Source: Pelagophyceae sp. CCMP2097
Lineage: Eukaryota; Sar; Pelagophyceae
Reading direction: 5' to 3'
Length of the DNA: 14,525 nucleotides
NCBI GenBank assembly: GCA_026770575.1
Contig: MU657753.1
Span: forward strand, 14,521-29,045
Shown here piece by piece: positions 1 to 8,838 of this stretch; position 1 is the first letter of the stretch, and every line of letters starts with the position of its first letter. The translations under genes were made by a program, and so were the position numbers. The notes under the pieces are model-generated. The model did not search any database. It was not told the origin of the DNA and was given only the letters and a program-made list of their open reading frames with translations.

Positions 1-450
1 TCGGCGTCGGCCTTGTCGGCCGCGGCTTCGGCAGCTGCAGCCTCGGCGGCAAAGGCCACGGCTTCGGCGGCGAGTGCGTCATCAGCGTCATTGGCCGCCG
101 GCGCACGATCGGCGGCGGACAGCGCGTCGCGCATGGCCTAGGATGAGTGTGAAATGGAAGACGCACGTTTTGGGCCCCTTTCGCCTTCGCAAACGGCCGC
201 CAGAACGCTCGGTAGAGCTGGACACACGCCTTGGGACTGTGACGAACCTTGTTGGCTGCCGGCGCACGCTCGGCGGCGGACGGCGCGTCACCCATGTCCT
301 AGGATGCGTGTGAAATGGAAGATGCACGATTTGGATCTTACGCCCCTTGATCAAACGCCCCTCCTTGGGCCACCTATAGCACGAGCCCCGTGCATCGGGG
401 ATGCTACGAACCTCGTTGGTCGCAGGCGCGTTGCCGGCGGCGGGTCGATG
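1..450 (-). CDS. Alanine-rich protein, partial, repeated exon-intron units
   Basis: Function not recognised. On the minus strand three similar exon-like blocks follow each other: 450-412, 298-248 and 137-1 (open at the window edge). Each is preceded by a similar tract ending in TAG and the first two are followed by GTTCGT donors, giving introns of 113 and 110 bp. All blocks join in phase 0. They encode HRPAAGNAPATNE, then DMGDAPSAAERAPAANK, then AMRDALSAADRAPAAND followed by an alanine/glutamate-rich stretch that looks helical. The shared core is APA(A/T)N. No start codon can be fixed: the first block has none, and upstream exons, if any, were not found. The protein continues beyond position 1. 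Alternatively this is a non-coding tandem duplication that happens to stay open. Confidence 0.4.
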
Positions 451-487
451 CTACGCGGAGAGCGTTAGCGCAATGGAAGATTTCGGC
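91..487. repeat. Tandem duplication, about 160-bp unit, three diverging copies
   Basis: Three diverged copies of one segment start near 91, 251 and 415. Shared landmarks are a TTGG(C/T)(C/T)GC(C/A)GGCGC-type start, then CCTAGGATG and GTGTGAAATGGAAGA in the first two copies and AATGGAAGA in the third. Unit length is about 152-164 bp. Each copy spans one predicted minus-strand exon plus the end of the intron before it, so it reads as duplication of a whole exon-intron unit. Confidence 0.75.
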
Positions 488-523
488 GAGGCTCTGCACC
501 CGCAGAGAAACACAGAGGACGGT

Positions 524-860
524 GGAACCACCGAAGTGCCCTACGCAAAAGACTCAAAGAAGCGGAACCACCGATTTGTATCAAAGTCCAGACTATGAAA
601 ATGGAGAACCACCGATGTGCCCTTGTACGAAACCGACCAGAAACAAGAACCACCGATGTGCCCACGTATTTAGCGATGATAAAAAGGGACCACCGATGTG
701 CCCCCGCGCAAATGTGCCTACGAAGGGCCCTTGCCGTAAACTGACGTTGAATAAACGGCAAGGACCCTTCGGGTCCTGAAAAAACAAAAACCACCGAACT
801 ACCCTTCAGCGACCTAAAAAAATCGGAGACCACCGAACTACCCCGAGGGACCACCTATCT
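524..860. repeat. Degenerate 40-bp tandem repeat with conserved ACCACCGATGTGCCC core
   Basis: A core of about 18 bp, roughly GAACCACCGATGTGCCC, recurs at 524, 564, 604, 645, 686, 787, 826 and 847. Steps are 40, 40, 41 and 41 bp in the first block, then a 60-bp interruption, then about 39 bp. The last copy is closer and weaker. The linkers of about 22 bp are A-rich and differ in sequence. The period is not a multiple of three, so this is not a protein repeat. It lies between the left-edge minus gene and the ankyrin gene, so it may be intergenic or part of an unrecognised intron. The array is locally AT-richer than its surroundings. Confidence 0.8.
722..777. repeat. Hairpin interrupting the 40-bp tandem array
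   Basis: GAAGGGCCCTTGCCGT at 722-737 pairs with ACGGCAAGGACCCTTC at 755-770, with one mismatch and a 17-base loop. A second perfect palindrome, AGGACCC-TTC-GGGTCCT at 761-777, overlaps the right arm, so two alternative foldbacks share bases. The hairpin falls exactly in the gap where one repeat period is missing, as if inserted. It could be the footprint of a small mobile sequence or a structured RNA element; neither is shown. Confidence 0.7.
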
Positions 861-1085
861 GACGTTTTCTCAGTACTTTTCTCTCTCGGCCACGAGGCGG
901 GCGCCGGGGCACCGAGCGCGCGAGCTCGGGCGAGGCTAGGCTATAGCCGTCTCTCCAGTCTGGAACCAGCTTAACCTGAAGTCAGGTGTTTCATTCCTCT
1001 CAGACTCCGCTCGAGTCGGTCCGGGTTCCTCTCGGAGTCGTGCCGGGGACGCGCTCTGCGGTAGACGGAGCCGCGCCGCGGAGCC
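861..1085. other. Presumed promoter and 5' leader of the ankyrin gene
   Basis: No gene seen. A CT-rich tract (about 862-897) is followed by GC-rich DNA up to the ATG at 1086. I see no clear TATA box. Assignment as promoter rests only on position. Confidence 0.3.
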
Positions 1086-2736
1086 ATGGCCACGGCCCCA
1101 CGCGCGCTGTCGTGGGTCGAGGAGACGCTGATCGGGGTGCGTGGGGCGGTAGCGTGGCGCGGTGGCGATGGTGGCGTAGGTCTGGGGCGGCGCCGTCGAC
1201 GGCTGCGCGGCGGCGGCGGCCGAGAGCGGCGCCGCCGCGCACCCTGACGCCGACGCGGATGCAAACGTGGACACGGTGCGGCGGTGCGTCGCCGCCGTCG
1301 AATCCGACGACGCCGAAGCGCTCGCCGCCGCGCTCGACGCGGCACGGCAGCTGGAAGTCGACGGCGCCGTCAACGGCGGCCGGACGCTGCTGCACTTCAC
1401 CGGCCCCGGCTGGCGCTGCGCTTCGCACCTGCTCTACCATGGTGCGCGCGCCGACGTCCTGGCCGACGACGGCGGGACCGCTCTAACGCACGCGGCGCGC
1501 CGTGGCCACCGCGACGTCGCGGGCGCGCTGCTGGCCTGGGGCGCGCGAGGGCGCCGTGTCTACTTGATCCGCAGCGCCTCGATGAGCCTCTGACGGCATT
1601 CGCCCAGGTCGACGGTGTCCGAGGACGCGCGCGGCGAGACGCCCTTTCTCGCCGCCGCAAACGCGGGCCACGCAGAACTCGCCCAAGACATTGCAAGCGG
1701 CCGCCTCGCGGAGCACGGTGCGCGGCTCCTCGGCCTCGCGCCGCCCGCGGCCGCCGCGCCGCCCGTGCCGGCTGCGCGCCGCGTGCTCTCCGTTTCGAAA
1801 ACGGCGCCGAATACTGGCCTCCGGCGGGGCCAAAAGTTCAAACTCGCCGGCAAACTCTCTTTCGGCGCCTCTCCAGCGCAAAACGACGTCGTCCTCGACG
1901 ACGTTTCGGGCCGCGCAGAAGTTTCGTGCGCGCGCGGCCGCGTGAAATGGCGCCAAATCGACGGCGCGACCAAAGGGGCCTGTACCGCCGCCGCGTCTTT
2001 GCATCGCGCGCGGCATGGCCCGCTGCATCTGCAAAGTAGGGTCGGTCCTCGCCGTCGCCGCGAGTTTTCGTCTCGGGGCCACGACGTTCGTCCTCGAGGA
2101 AGAGGAGGCGCCGCTCGCGAGCACCACGCCGCCGCCGGCCGCCGTGCCGCGGCGCGCGGTGGGCGCCGGCGCGGCCACACTCTCTGCGGCGTTCACACCC
2201 GGCGACGAATTCGTCGAAGCAATATACAAGGTCCAGCAGGCGGACGCCGTGCAAGCCCTCGAAACCAACCGCCGCACGGCCGCCGACCGCGCGGCGGCCG
2301 ACCGGCACGCGGCCGTGGCGCGCGCAGAAGCCGAGGCGCCGCGGGCCCCGGAGCCGCAAGACGACGGTGCGTCTCCTCGAACGCCCTTCGTAGAAGACGC
2401 GCCGCTTTAGGATACGTCCGCGTCTGGGAGCTCGTCAAGCAACGCGCCCCTCGCGTGGGCCTCGGGTCCCAGGCTTTGGCGCAGCCGCTGGCACCGCGGC
2501 ACGGGGCGCACCCGGCGGCTAAAAGAGCGCAGCTTGCGGCGCTGACAAAGTTCCGTTTCGATCACACCCCAAAAGCGGCGGGTGGCCCGGCCTTTGTCGC
2601 GGCGACGGCGGCGGACGGCGACCTGGCGCAGAGCGCGCGGCCGGACGCGCGGCGGCGCGAAGAAGGCAAGCGGTCTGTGGGCGAAATCGGCGCGAAGCGC
2701 GTCCGCTTTGACGTTCCCGGAGAGAGGCCGCCGTGA
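1086..2736 (+). CDS. Ankyrin-repeat protein with FHA-like segment and C-terminal RVxF motif
   Basis: Five predicted exons (1086-1136, 1180-1544, 1608-1981, 2040-2366, 2411-2736) join without a stop into 480 aa. Introns are 43-63 bp; donors are GTGCGT, GC (GCGAGG), GTACCG and GTGCGT. The GC donor at 1545 is needed to keep the ankyrin consensus intact (GALLAWGA joined to STVSEDARGETPF). Three ankyrin repeats lie at about residues 80-172, with TLLHF, TALTHAARRGH and TPFLAAANAGH. Residues about 205-290 resemble an FHA fold: NDVVLDDVSGRAEV early and FRLGATTFVLEE at the end, but the usual Arg of GR and the His of SxxH are absent, so phosphothreonine binding is doubtful. A coiled alanine-rich stretch follows (ADRAAADRHAAVARAEAEA). 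The end carries KRVRFDV (residues 468-474), a textbook RVxF protein phosphatase 1 docking match. Inference: adaptor or PP1 regulator. The short first exon and the third intron are least certain. Confidence 0.75.
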
Positions 2737-2771
2737 GGACAGCGTCAGATTAATCACACACAGTTCCGCGG
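2737..2771. other. Convergent gene junction
   Basis: Only 35 bp separate the stop codons of the ankyrin gene (plus) and the next gene (minus). The 3' UTRs must overlap or be very short. No AATAAA is visible on either strand here. Confidence 0.6.
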
Positions 2772-3571
2772 TTAAAACAGTTCAAAGTCGCTCCTTGGAT
2801 TGTTCTTGCGTTGGAGTACGTGTATAGCTTCATCGAATCCCGCCTGACCGCTCGGTATATTTCGAGGCTTGTATCGTTGCACCAACAGGTCCATCAGGAC
2901 AAGCCCGACGTCGGACTCCGGGCCACCGAAGGCACGGGCCGTGTCGATGTCGCTCCGCAAGGAACGGGTCCGTAAAGCGTCTCTTTCCACCTCGAGCCCC
3001 CGCTTGAACACGTCGTTGCGATTCGCCACCTTGCGCGGCGCAGAGCCCGTCGCCAACTTCGCCGGAGCCTGCCGCAGCCGAGACCTGCGGGGATCACGCA
3101 GTCGCTTGCACGTGTCCGAGGCCACCTTGGTCTCGAAAACGGATGCTGCTTGAGGGGCGCGGGTCCTCGCGCGCGCTGGATGCGAGCCGCGAGCCGCGAC
3201 CGGCGGACCGCCTCCGTCTCGGGACCCTTTGGGACAGCGAGGTCCGCGTCGGTCTCGGCCGCGTTGGTCTCGGCCGCGTTGGTCTCGGCCGCGTCCGCCA
3301 AAGGCTCCGCCGCCACTGCGTCTTGCGCTTCGCCCGCGTCCCCCGCGCCGTTCGACGACTGCCCCGCCGCAACGTCCTGTGCGGCCGCGGGCCTGTGCGA
3401 AGCGCAGTCCGACTCCCAGGGGATCTCAGTGCCGGGGCCGGAGAGGACCGGGGCCGGAGAAGGCCGTCCCGGGGCCGTCTCGAGGGCCGTCTCGAGCGTC
3501 GTCCGCCGGACCCCGCGGTCGCTTGCACGAGACGCGGAGTGTCGTCTCTACGGTTGCTCGTCGTCGGCCAT
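2772..3571 (-). CDS. Uncharacterised protein with AAETN repeats
   Basis: Family not recognised. The model is three exons. Exon 1 is 3571-3552 (MADDEQ, donor GTAGAG). Exon 2 runs from 3392 to about 3200 and encodes an Ala-rich region with three 15-bp repeats (AAETNAAETNAAETD) and then KGPETEA. The last exon begins near 3140-3125 and ends at the TAA at 2774-2772. The exon 2/3 junction is ambiguous: GTCCGC or a GC donor, with acceptor CAG or GAG. The C-terminal part of about 115 aa is basic then mixed (KRLRDPRRSRLRQAPAKL, GLEVERDALRTRSLRSDID, VGLVLMDLLVQRYKPRN) and looks like folded, conserved sequence. The first intron (3551-3393) is filled with direct repeats. The gene is divergent from the large plus-strand gene, 121 bp away. 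I am confident of the strand and last exon, less of the start. Confidence 0.55.
3245..3290. repeat. 15-bp tandem repeat, three copies
   Basis: GGTCTCGGCCGCGTT, read on the plus strand, occurs three times in a row. On the minus strand it encodes (A)AETN repeats within exon 2 of the gene at 2772-3571. Because the period is in frame, copy number could vary without breaking the gene. Confidence 0.85.
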
Positions 3572-3692
3572 GTGAGCGCCCGGGCCCGCTCAAGCCGCCG
3601 CGCGCACGGCCCGCGCTGATCGTCGCCGAAACGCTCTCTCTTTCTCGTTGGTCCTCCTCGACGCGATCCGCGGCGCGCGCGCGGATCGTGCC
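3572..3692. promoter_or_regulatory. Compact divergent promoter region
   Basis: These 121 bp separate the predicted starts of two divergent genes (minus start 3571, plus start 3693). No TATA or CCAAT box is evident. The region is GC-rich with one CT-rich tract near 3630-3660. Assignment is positional. Confidence 0.35.
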
Positions 3693-6600
3693 ATGGACCG
3701 CGCGCCGGCCATATCGGCGCTGCTGGGCGCGCACCGCGCGCCGCTGCGACTTCTCTTCGCGGCGCTGGACGCACGGCAGTGCGTTGACGACGGGCGGGAG
3801 AAGGCTTCTGGTGCCGAACTTTTGGTGCCGAACCCGCCGCGGCCTCCGCCGGCCCTTTGGGGCTGCCTCCCCGCGGTCACGACGCGGTGTAGGCGCGGCG
3901 CGCTTCGAGAAGAGGGTGGAGACGACTTCACCTTCTTCCACGGCTACTTCCCCCAAGCCCCAGGAGGCCCATCGCCCCTCGGCTGGCCCGCCGCCGTGAC
4001 AGCCGCGTCCGGCCGACGAATACGGCAAGCACAGGAAATGCCGAGCCGAAACGGCCGAAAGCAAAGGGGCCCTCGGTGGCTCCTCGGAGAGGACGCTCGC
4101 TCGAAGACGCCGCTCGATGAGGACGCTCGTAGGCGCGCGCCGCCATCTCCAAGACCGTCGTCCTCGACGCCGCGACGGCGTGGGGCGGCGGCGGGTGCGT
4201 CTCGGCGATGCTCGACGCAGAGGGCGGCCTTTCATGCGGCTCGGTCGGCGGCTCGGTCGTTTCAGCTCGGTCGACGCCCGTCGCAGGTACAACGCGCGGC
4301 AGCGGGCGCGCGGGGCGCTGCCGGGCGGCAACGTCGAGGGCGAGGGCGTGGTGGACTGGGCTGGGTTTTTGGACTTTTTCGTTGAATGGGCCTCGCCATC
4401 CGGTTTAAGAGCCCTCCTCCGCGACGTCGCGCGCGAGTGCTGCGCCGTCGTCGCCGCGTCCGCGGCGCCGCGCCTAAGAGCGCCCTGGTGGTTGCTGCAC
4501 CGCGGCGAAGCTGCAAACGAACGACAGCGCGACGCAGCGCCGACGGGCCAACCCTGGACGTCCCAAACGCTTTCGAGACGAGGGAAGCGCATTCGAGACC
4601 CGGACTGCAAACGCTGCCGGGATTCTTGAGGGTCACAAGCCCGCGGCCTCGCGCGACGGCGGATCGCCTTAGGCGCACGATTTCGGACGACGAGCTAAGA
4701 GACGTCCTCTGCACTGCTTTTCATGAACTCCGCCATGCACCCCAGACGCCGCGAGCCGCCGGCCGCGGCTTCCTCGTCGAGGTCAGCTGGAGCGGGAGAG
4801 TTCATGGGCCTCTGTGAGCGGCAGAGCGTGGGCCTTTATGAGCGGCGTGGGCGAGCCGTCGCACTTATGACGACAGTAGGACGCCTACGCGTTGTGCCGC
4901 GACGCCGCCGTCCTGGGCGACACGCTGTCGCCGTCGGCGCTGCTGACGGCGTTTGAGGCATCGGCGCAGGCGCAGGATAAGGAGGGCGATAGGGTTTTGG
5001 AACTGGACGTGTGTAGTTTTGCCGTGTTTATCCAAAAGGTCTGCGTCTTATGGTGGCGCGGCGAAGGCGGGTCCGCGGCGGGGCCCAAGGCGAGTTCGTT
5101 CGCGCCGGCGCAGTGCTTCTTGGTCGAAAGAGTGCTGCCTCTACTTGCGGCGACGCCGAACCGAAAGTGGCAACAGTCGCGACCGGACGCCACGTCGGAA
5201 AGACCATCAGTCCCAGTCGACGGGCCCGCGCTCGCAGTCGTCCGCGACCACGACATGGCGCTCCGATGCCTCTTCGTCGCGTAGACGAGCGGCGTCCGCC
5301 GCAGCGAGGCGGGTGGCACGGTCTCACTGTTCATGTATAGGTACTGCTCGCCAACGTCCTCAACAGTCCCTCTCGTGGCCTTGCTGCGCTTCGCGCGCGA
5401 CTTCCGCCTCCTCACGGCGGCGCGCTTCTCGCCGGCTGCCGTCGTCGACTGCGCTCGGGCGGCGAGGCACGCGAATTACGTTTCCGGCGAGGCTACGAGT
5501 TTAAGGTGGCCCGAGTTTGTCGAGACGCTGGTGCTTTTAAGCTCGGAGCGCAGCGAGGCTCGCGCCGACTCGTTGGCCGACGCCTTGAAGGCTTTGCTCG
5601 TGCTCATGGACCCGGGCGGTCGCGTCTTTGTGGAACCGCGCACTTGTACCGACGCGCCCGCCACGGACGATCCTCTGGACCGCCGACGGGGCAAGGCGTC
5701 CCCAAACCGCCGCAATGAGTACTTTGTCGACGACAACCGCATCGGCGAAAGGCAGGCCTCTTCTGGCCCGCGGCGCAGGCGCGACGGCGATTCACTCTCA
5801 CCCAATAAAGGCGACCGCCGCGATGGCGACCGCCGCGATGGCGACCGCCGCGACGACCGCCGCGAGGGCGACCGCCGCGACCGCCGCGCGGACGACAGGC
5901 GCGAGAGCGACCGGCGGGAGAGCGAACGGCTTTCCGAAGAGCGCGCCATGAAGGACCGCGACGGCGGCGACGAGGCCCCGCACACGCGGCGGCGCGCCGG
6001 CGGCGACGCGCCGGCGCCGCAGCCGCCCGAGGACGATTGGATGTTTGCGGCGCAGAGGCTGGCCCGGGCGGAAGAGACGCGTCGGTGCCTCGCGGAAGCA
6101 GCAGAGTCCACAAGACGCGCCGCCACGAAGTCAGACTCGGCAGACTTGCGCCAGATCGCAGACGGTGCGTTTTGAAATGCGGGAAGGGTGGGACTCTCCT
6201 GGCCGTTTTGCGATCCGCGCCTCTCCGTCGCTTTGCGATCCGCCGGGCGCAGGCGTCTCGCGGGCGGCCGAGGGCATGCTGCTCAAGCTCCGCGCGCCGG
6301 TTCGCGCTGTTGCGGCGCCACCGCCGGCTGAACCGGCCCCTTCGCCTTTGCCTGGCGAGGAATGGCCGCCGCCGCCTCGTCGGAGCCCAGACGAAATCTG
6401 GGACAAGCCAGACGCCCCGGCGCCGCAGCCGATTCACCCCGACGAGCTCCGCAGGCGCCGGGCCGTCCCAAATAGCGGCGTCCTTGCCGCTCGAGCGCGC
6501 GTTGGTAGAGTCGCTTGCCAGAGCCGCGCCTTGCCGGAGCTCCTTCCCGTAGGAAATGCAAGCAGAGGCAGAGGCATCGCTCGACGCGGCGGACGACGAG

Positions 6601-8552
6601 GACCCGTGGTGGCGCGCCGCGGCGCCGTTGAAGACGCCGTTGAAGACTGTTGAAGAGAGCCATTGCATGAATCGCACGCTGCCTGTTTCCCCGGCGACGC
6701 ATCGCAAATAGGTGGGTCTCTCGCACGTTCGACGGGACGACGGCGGCGCGCCACGTCGCGGCCACGTTTTTGCAGAGGCTCGCGCGCGGCGCCATGCTCC
6801 GCATACGGCTCGCGCTGCTGCGTGCGTCTCGCGTCCGACTGAGCAGCGGTCCTTCAAACGGCGGTAGGCGCGCGGCTGCTGCGCGGGGGCGTTTCTGCCC
6901 CGCGGCGTTCGAACGGCTCTGCGGCTTCGCCGGGGCCGGTGCCGCCGATTGTGGTTGCTCCGGCGACGTCGGACGAACGCGCAGTCATCCACGCTTTTGC
7001 CCTTGCCGCACTCATCGGCGACGGCTCGCCCAGGAGAATCGCGCGCGCCAAGGTGCGCCGCGAGGGCCCCGCCCAAACGGCAAGATGCGCTCCTGCAGGT
7101 GCTCGTAGAGACGCTGCGGCAGCTGCCCGAAGTCCCAGGCGGCGGCGCGGCGCAGCTGCAGGGCGCTCTCAGGCCGATGCTGCCGCGAAGGCCGCCGTCG
7201 CTGGAGGAGCTGGAGGACGACTTGCGAGACGCTCTCGCGAGAGCGTCCATCGAGGAAAACCGCGGCGCGGACTCTTCCCAGGCCAGACTCACCGCAGACG
7301 CCTGCGCCGCCGCCGTGCGGGCGCACCCGGGCTTCGAGGCTCGGGCGGCTTCGGACCATGCTTTATTCGAGCAGGATGAGCGGCAAGCGAATGTCAACGC
7401 TCTGGCGCACATGCGTTCTCTCGTGCCGAAAGACGTCGCCGCCACCGACAAGGCCGGCGTCACCGCCGACCTCGCCCTGGCGCTGGGCGTGCCCGCGGAG
7501 GCGCCGCGACTCCGAGCGCTGGCAACTAGAATTTGGGCAGAGAGGTCGCTGTGGTTGGTGCACGCGGATGCGGCTTCAACCGCTAAAGCTCATGTAGCAG
7601 ATTTACGTTCAAGATACGGCTACCACAAGCTCGACGTCGTCGAGCTGCGGGCGGTGTACGCGGCGCTGCCGATGGAGTTTGAAAACGACGCCGATGGCGC
7701 GAAGATGGAGTGGCGCGAGGAGTTGCGGCAACGGCTCGTGCGTTGACCTCGGTTCAGTCCAGACCTCGGTTCAGTCATGACCTTTTCCAAGTTCAAATGC
7801 CCAAAGAGTAAAATTAGGTCGAGGCCGTCGGGGACGAGCGCGGCGTGCCGCGGAGGCACGCGGCGTACGCCATTCTCAGCGGCGACCGGCAGGTGGACCG
7901 GATGCCGGTAGACCGGATGCCTCTGCCTTCCCCCGTCGCGGGCGACGACGACGACGACGACGACAAGCGCACCGCCATCGATACTGGCCTTTCGATCCGC
8001 ACGGAAGCGAGCGGGACGGAGTGGCGCGAGTGCTTTGACGACCATTACGAACGAGTTTATTTCTTCAATACGCGGACAGGCGACTCGAGGTGCGTGCCTT
8101 TCACAAGCCCCTACTCGCCCCTTCGGGCTCCCATCGGGGCCTCGGGGCCTCGATGGGCCTTTCTTACGCCTCCGACGCTTTCTTACGACACCGCCCTTGC
8201 AGATGGACGGCGCCCGACGAGTTCCGGCCCCTTTCTCGCCCTCCAAACGAGGCGCCGCCCGGGAGCGTGCCTCCTGACCTCAATCGGCTCCTCGCGCAGC
8301 AGCCCGCACTCGCCGCCGCCGCCGCCCACGCCGGCCGCGTGTAGCCGGCGCCAGCCGCGCGGGTGGATAGGCGCGTGAAACGTTGACTCATTTTCGACTA
8401 CAATTGTACCTTGCCATCGACGGGACTCTACGCTCCAGAATACCAAACGACTGCGTGCCTTCTTGACCGGCGCCGCCGGCCCGCCGGGCAAAGACGCGGC
8501 GCTGCGGGAGGTGCTCGCGGTGGAGGATGGATATCGATTGTGGGCCAACTGA
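3693..8552 (+). CDS. Large multi-exon protein: three divergent helical repeats, RD-rich tract, WW domain
   Basis: Sixteen predicted exons give about 1195 aa: 3693-3778, 3893-3956, 4133-4194, 4266-4490, 4538-4781, 4880-5038, 5114-5280, 5341-6164, 6253-6500, 6553-6605, 6712-6821, 6868-7052, 7099-7737, 7818-8089, 8203-8338, 8439-8552. Introns 1, 3, 8, 11, 13 and 14 have GTGCGT donors. Least certain are donors 2 (GC at 3957), 4, 9 and 10 (6606, 6609 or 6678); intron 6 (75 bp) is in frame and could be retained. The N-terminal third holds three copies of one unit: an LR-LF start, an aromatic/RD segment, a (L/F/I)S(P/K) helix, then (W/F)xxF(V/L)E. Best copy: FARDFRLLTAARFSPAAVV, then WPEFVETLVLL. 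It recalls divergent EF-hand or flagellar-type repeats but lacks calcium loops. An Arg/Asp-rich tract (about 493-536), proline-rich region and helical half follow. A WW domain ends it (W1091, YFFN, W1114), split at 8089/8203. Role unknown; a scaffold is my inference. Confidence 0.75.
5811..5935 (+). repeat. Arg/Asp-rich low-complexity repeat in coding sequence
   Basis: GACCGCCGCGATGGC-type units repeat in frame and encode GDRRDGDRRDGDRRDDRREG and then similar RRES-type units. This is a charged, probably disordered linker in the large WW protein. The repeat is perfect for the first few units and decays to the right, which suggests recent expansion. Confidence 0.85.
7738..7817 (+). other. Intron joining the helical region to the WW-domain exons
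   Basis: A GTGCGT donor at 7738 lies six bases before an in-frame TGA (7744-7746), and a TTAG acceptor ends at 7817. Splicing restores phase and fuses RQRL to VEAVGDERG, which has no start codon of its own before 7902. The intron contains GACCTCGGTTCAGTC twice (7745-7759, 7762-7776). Without this splice the upstream gene would stop at 7746 and the WW segment would lack a good start. Confidence 0.7.
8090..8202 (+). other. Intron splitting the WW domain
   Basis: The donor is GTGCGT after ACTCGAG and the acceptor is TTGCAG. Joining gives NTRTGDSR-WTAPDEF, which places the second WW tryptophan immediately after the junction. The intron holds an inverted repeat, CCCATCG paired with CGATGGG, around a GGCCTCGG-rich loop. 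Confidence 0.85.
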
Positions 8553-8653
8553 GGTTGATTCCTTGCAGCCACTGCCATTGCAGGCCCGGAAAGAGTGCAT
8601 GAGGCATGAGGGGTTTTATTTATATCCCGGCAAGAGAGAACTGGAGAGGTGAT

Positions 8654-8659
8654 GGCAAT
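8654..8659 (+). terminator. AATAAA polyadenylation signal candidate
   Basis: AATAAA in GGCAATAAAGG lies about 100 bp after the stop of the large plus-strand gene, in a locally AT-richer stretch. Position and sequence fit a 3'-end signal; use of this hexamer in this organism is not established here. Confidence 0.4.
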
Positions 8660-8732
8660 AAAGGTCGAGTGGGCCCAGAGGAGAGGACGGACGGACGCCA
8701 CGAGTGGCGTACGCCGACCTGTCGTTGGCTTT

Positions 8733-8763
8733 CCCACTCATTGAGTGTAGTCACTCGAGTGGG
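8733..8763. repeat. Nested palindromes with CCCACTC/GAGTGGG arms
   Basis: CCCACTC (8733-8739) pairs with GAGTGGG (8757-8763). Inside are ACTCATTGAGT (8737-8747) and the perfect palindrome CACTCGAGTG (8752-8761). This could be a dimeric binding site or an RNA hairpin. Confidence 0.6.
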
Positions 8764-8838
8764 TCCGTACTTGTAAAGGTCACTTCACAGGCATGTCCCG
8801 TCGGCGGCTCAGTTCCAACGCTCGCAGCCTTTTTTCGC

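Noticed and set aside
524..860. CRISPR-like array
   Set aside because: Spacing is regular, but the cores are short (18 bp) and degenerate, the linkers are A-rich and only about 22 bp, there are no cas genes, and the surroundings are intron-containing eukaryotic genes.
3229..3999. 256-codon plus-strand frame
   Set aside because: Arg/Pro-rich shadow crossing the minus-strand gene, the divergent spacer and the first exons of the large gene.
3426..4610. 394-codon open frame on the minus strand
   Set aside because: Arg-rich translation with no domain; it overlaps the first exons of the large gene, the divergent spacer and the first intron of the gene at 2772-3571.
5604..7463. 619-codon open frame on the minus strand
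   Set aside because: It lies antisense to exons 8-13 of the large plus-strand gene. Its translation is low-complexity Arg/Ser/Ala sequence, as expected for the complement of GC-rich codons, while the plus strand shows phase-consistent exons and protein-like sequence.
7845..8344. A separate WW-domain gene starting at GTG 7845 or ATG 7902
   Set aside because: The GTGCGT donor at 7738 and TTAG acceptor at 7817 join the segment in phase to the upstream gene, and the 5' part before the first ATG is protein-like. A separate gene is possible but less likely.
8183..8737. 184-codon minus-strand frame
   Set aside because: It is antisense to the last two exons of the large gene and has no recognisable domain; the plus-strand exons are supported by the WW consensus and splice phase.
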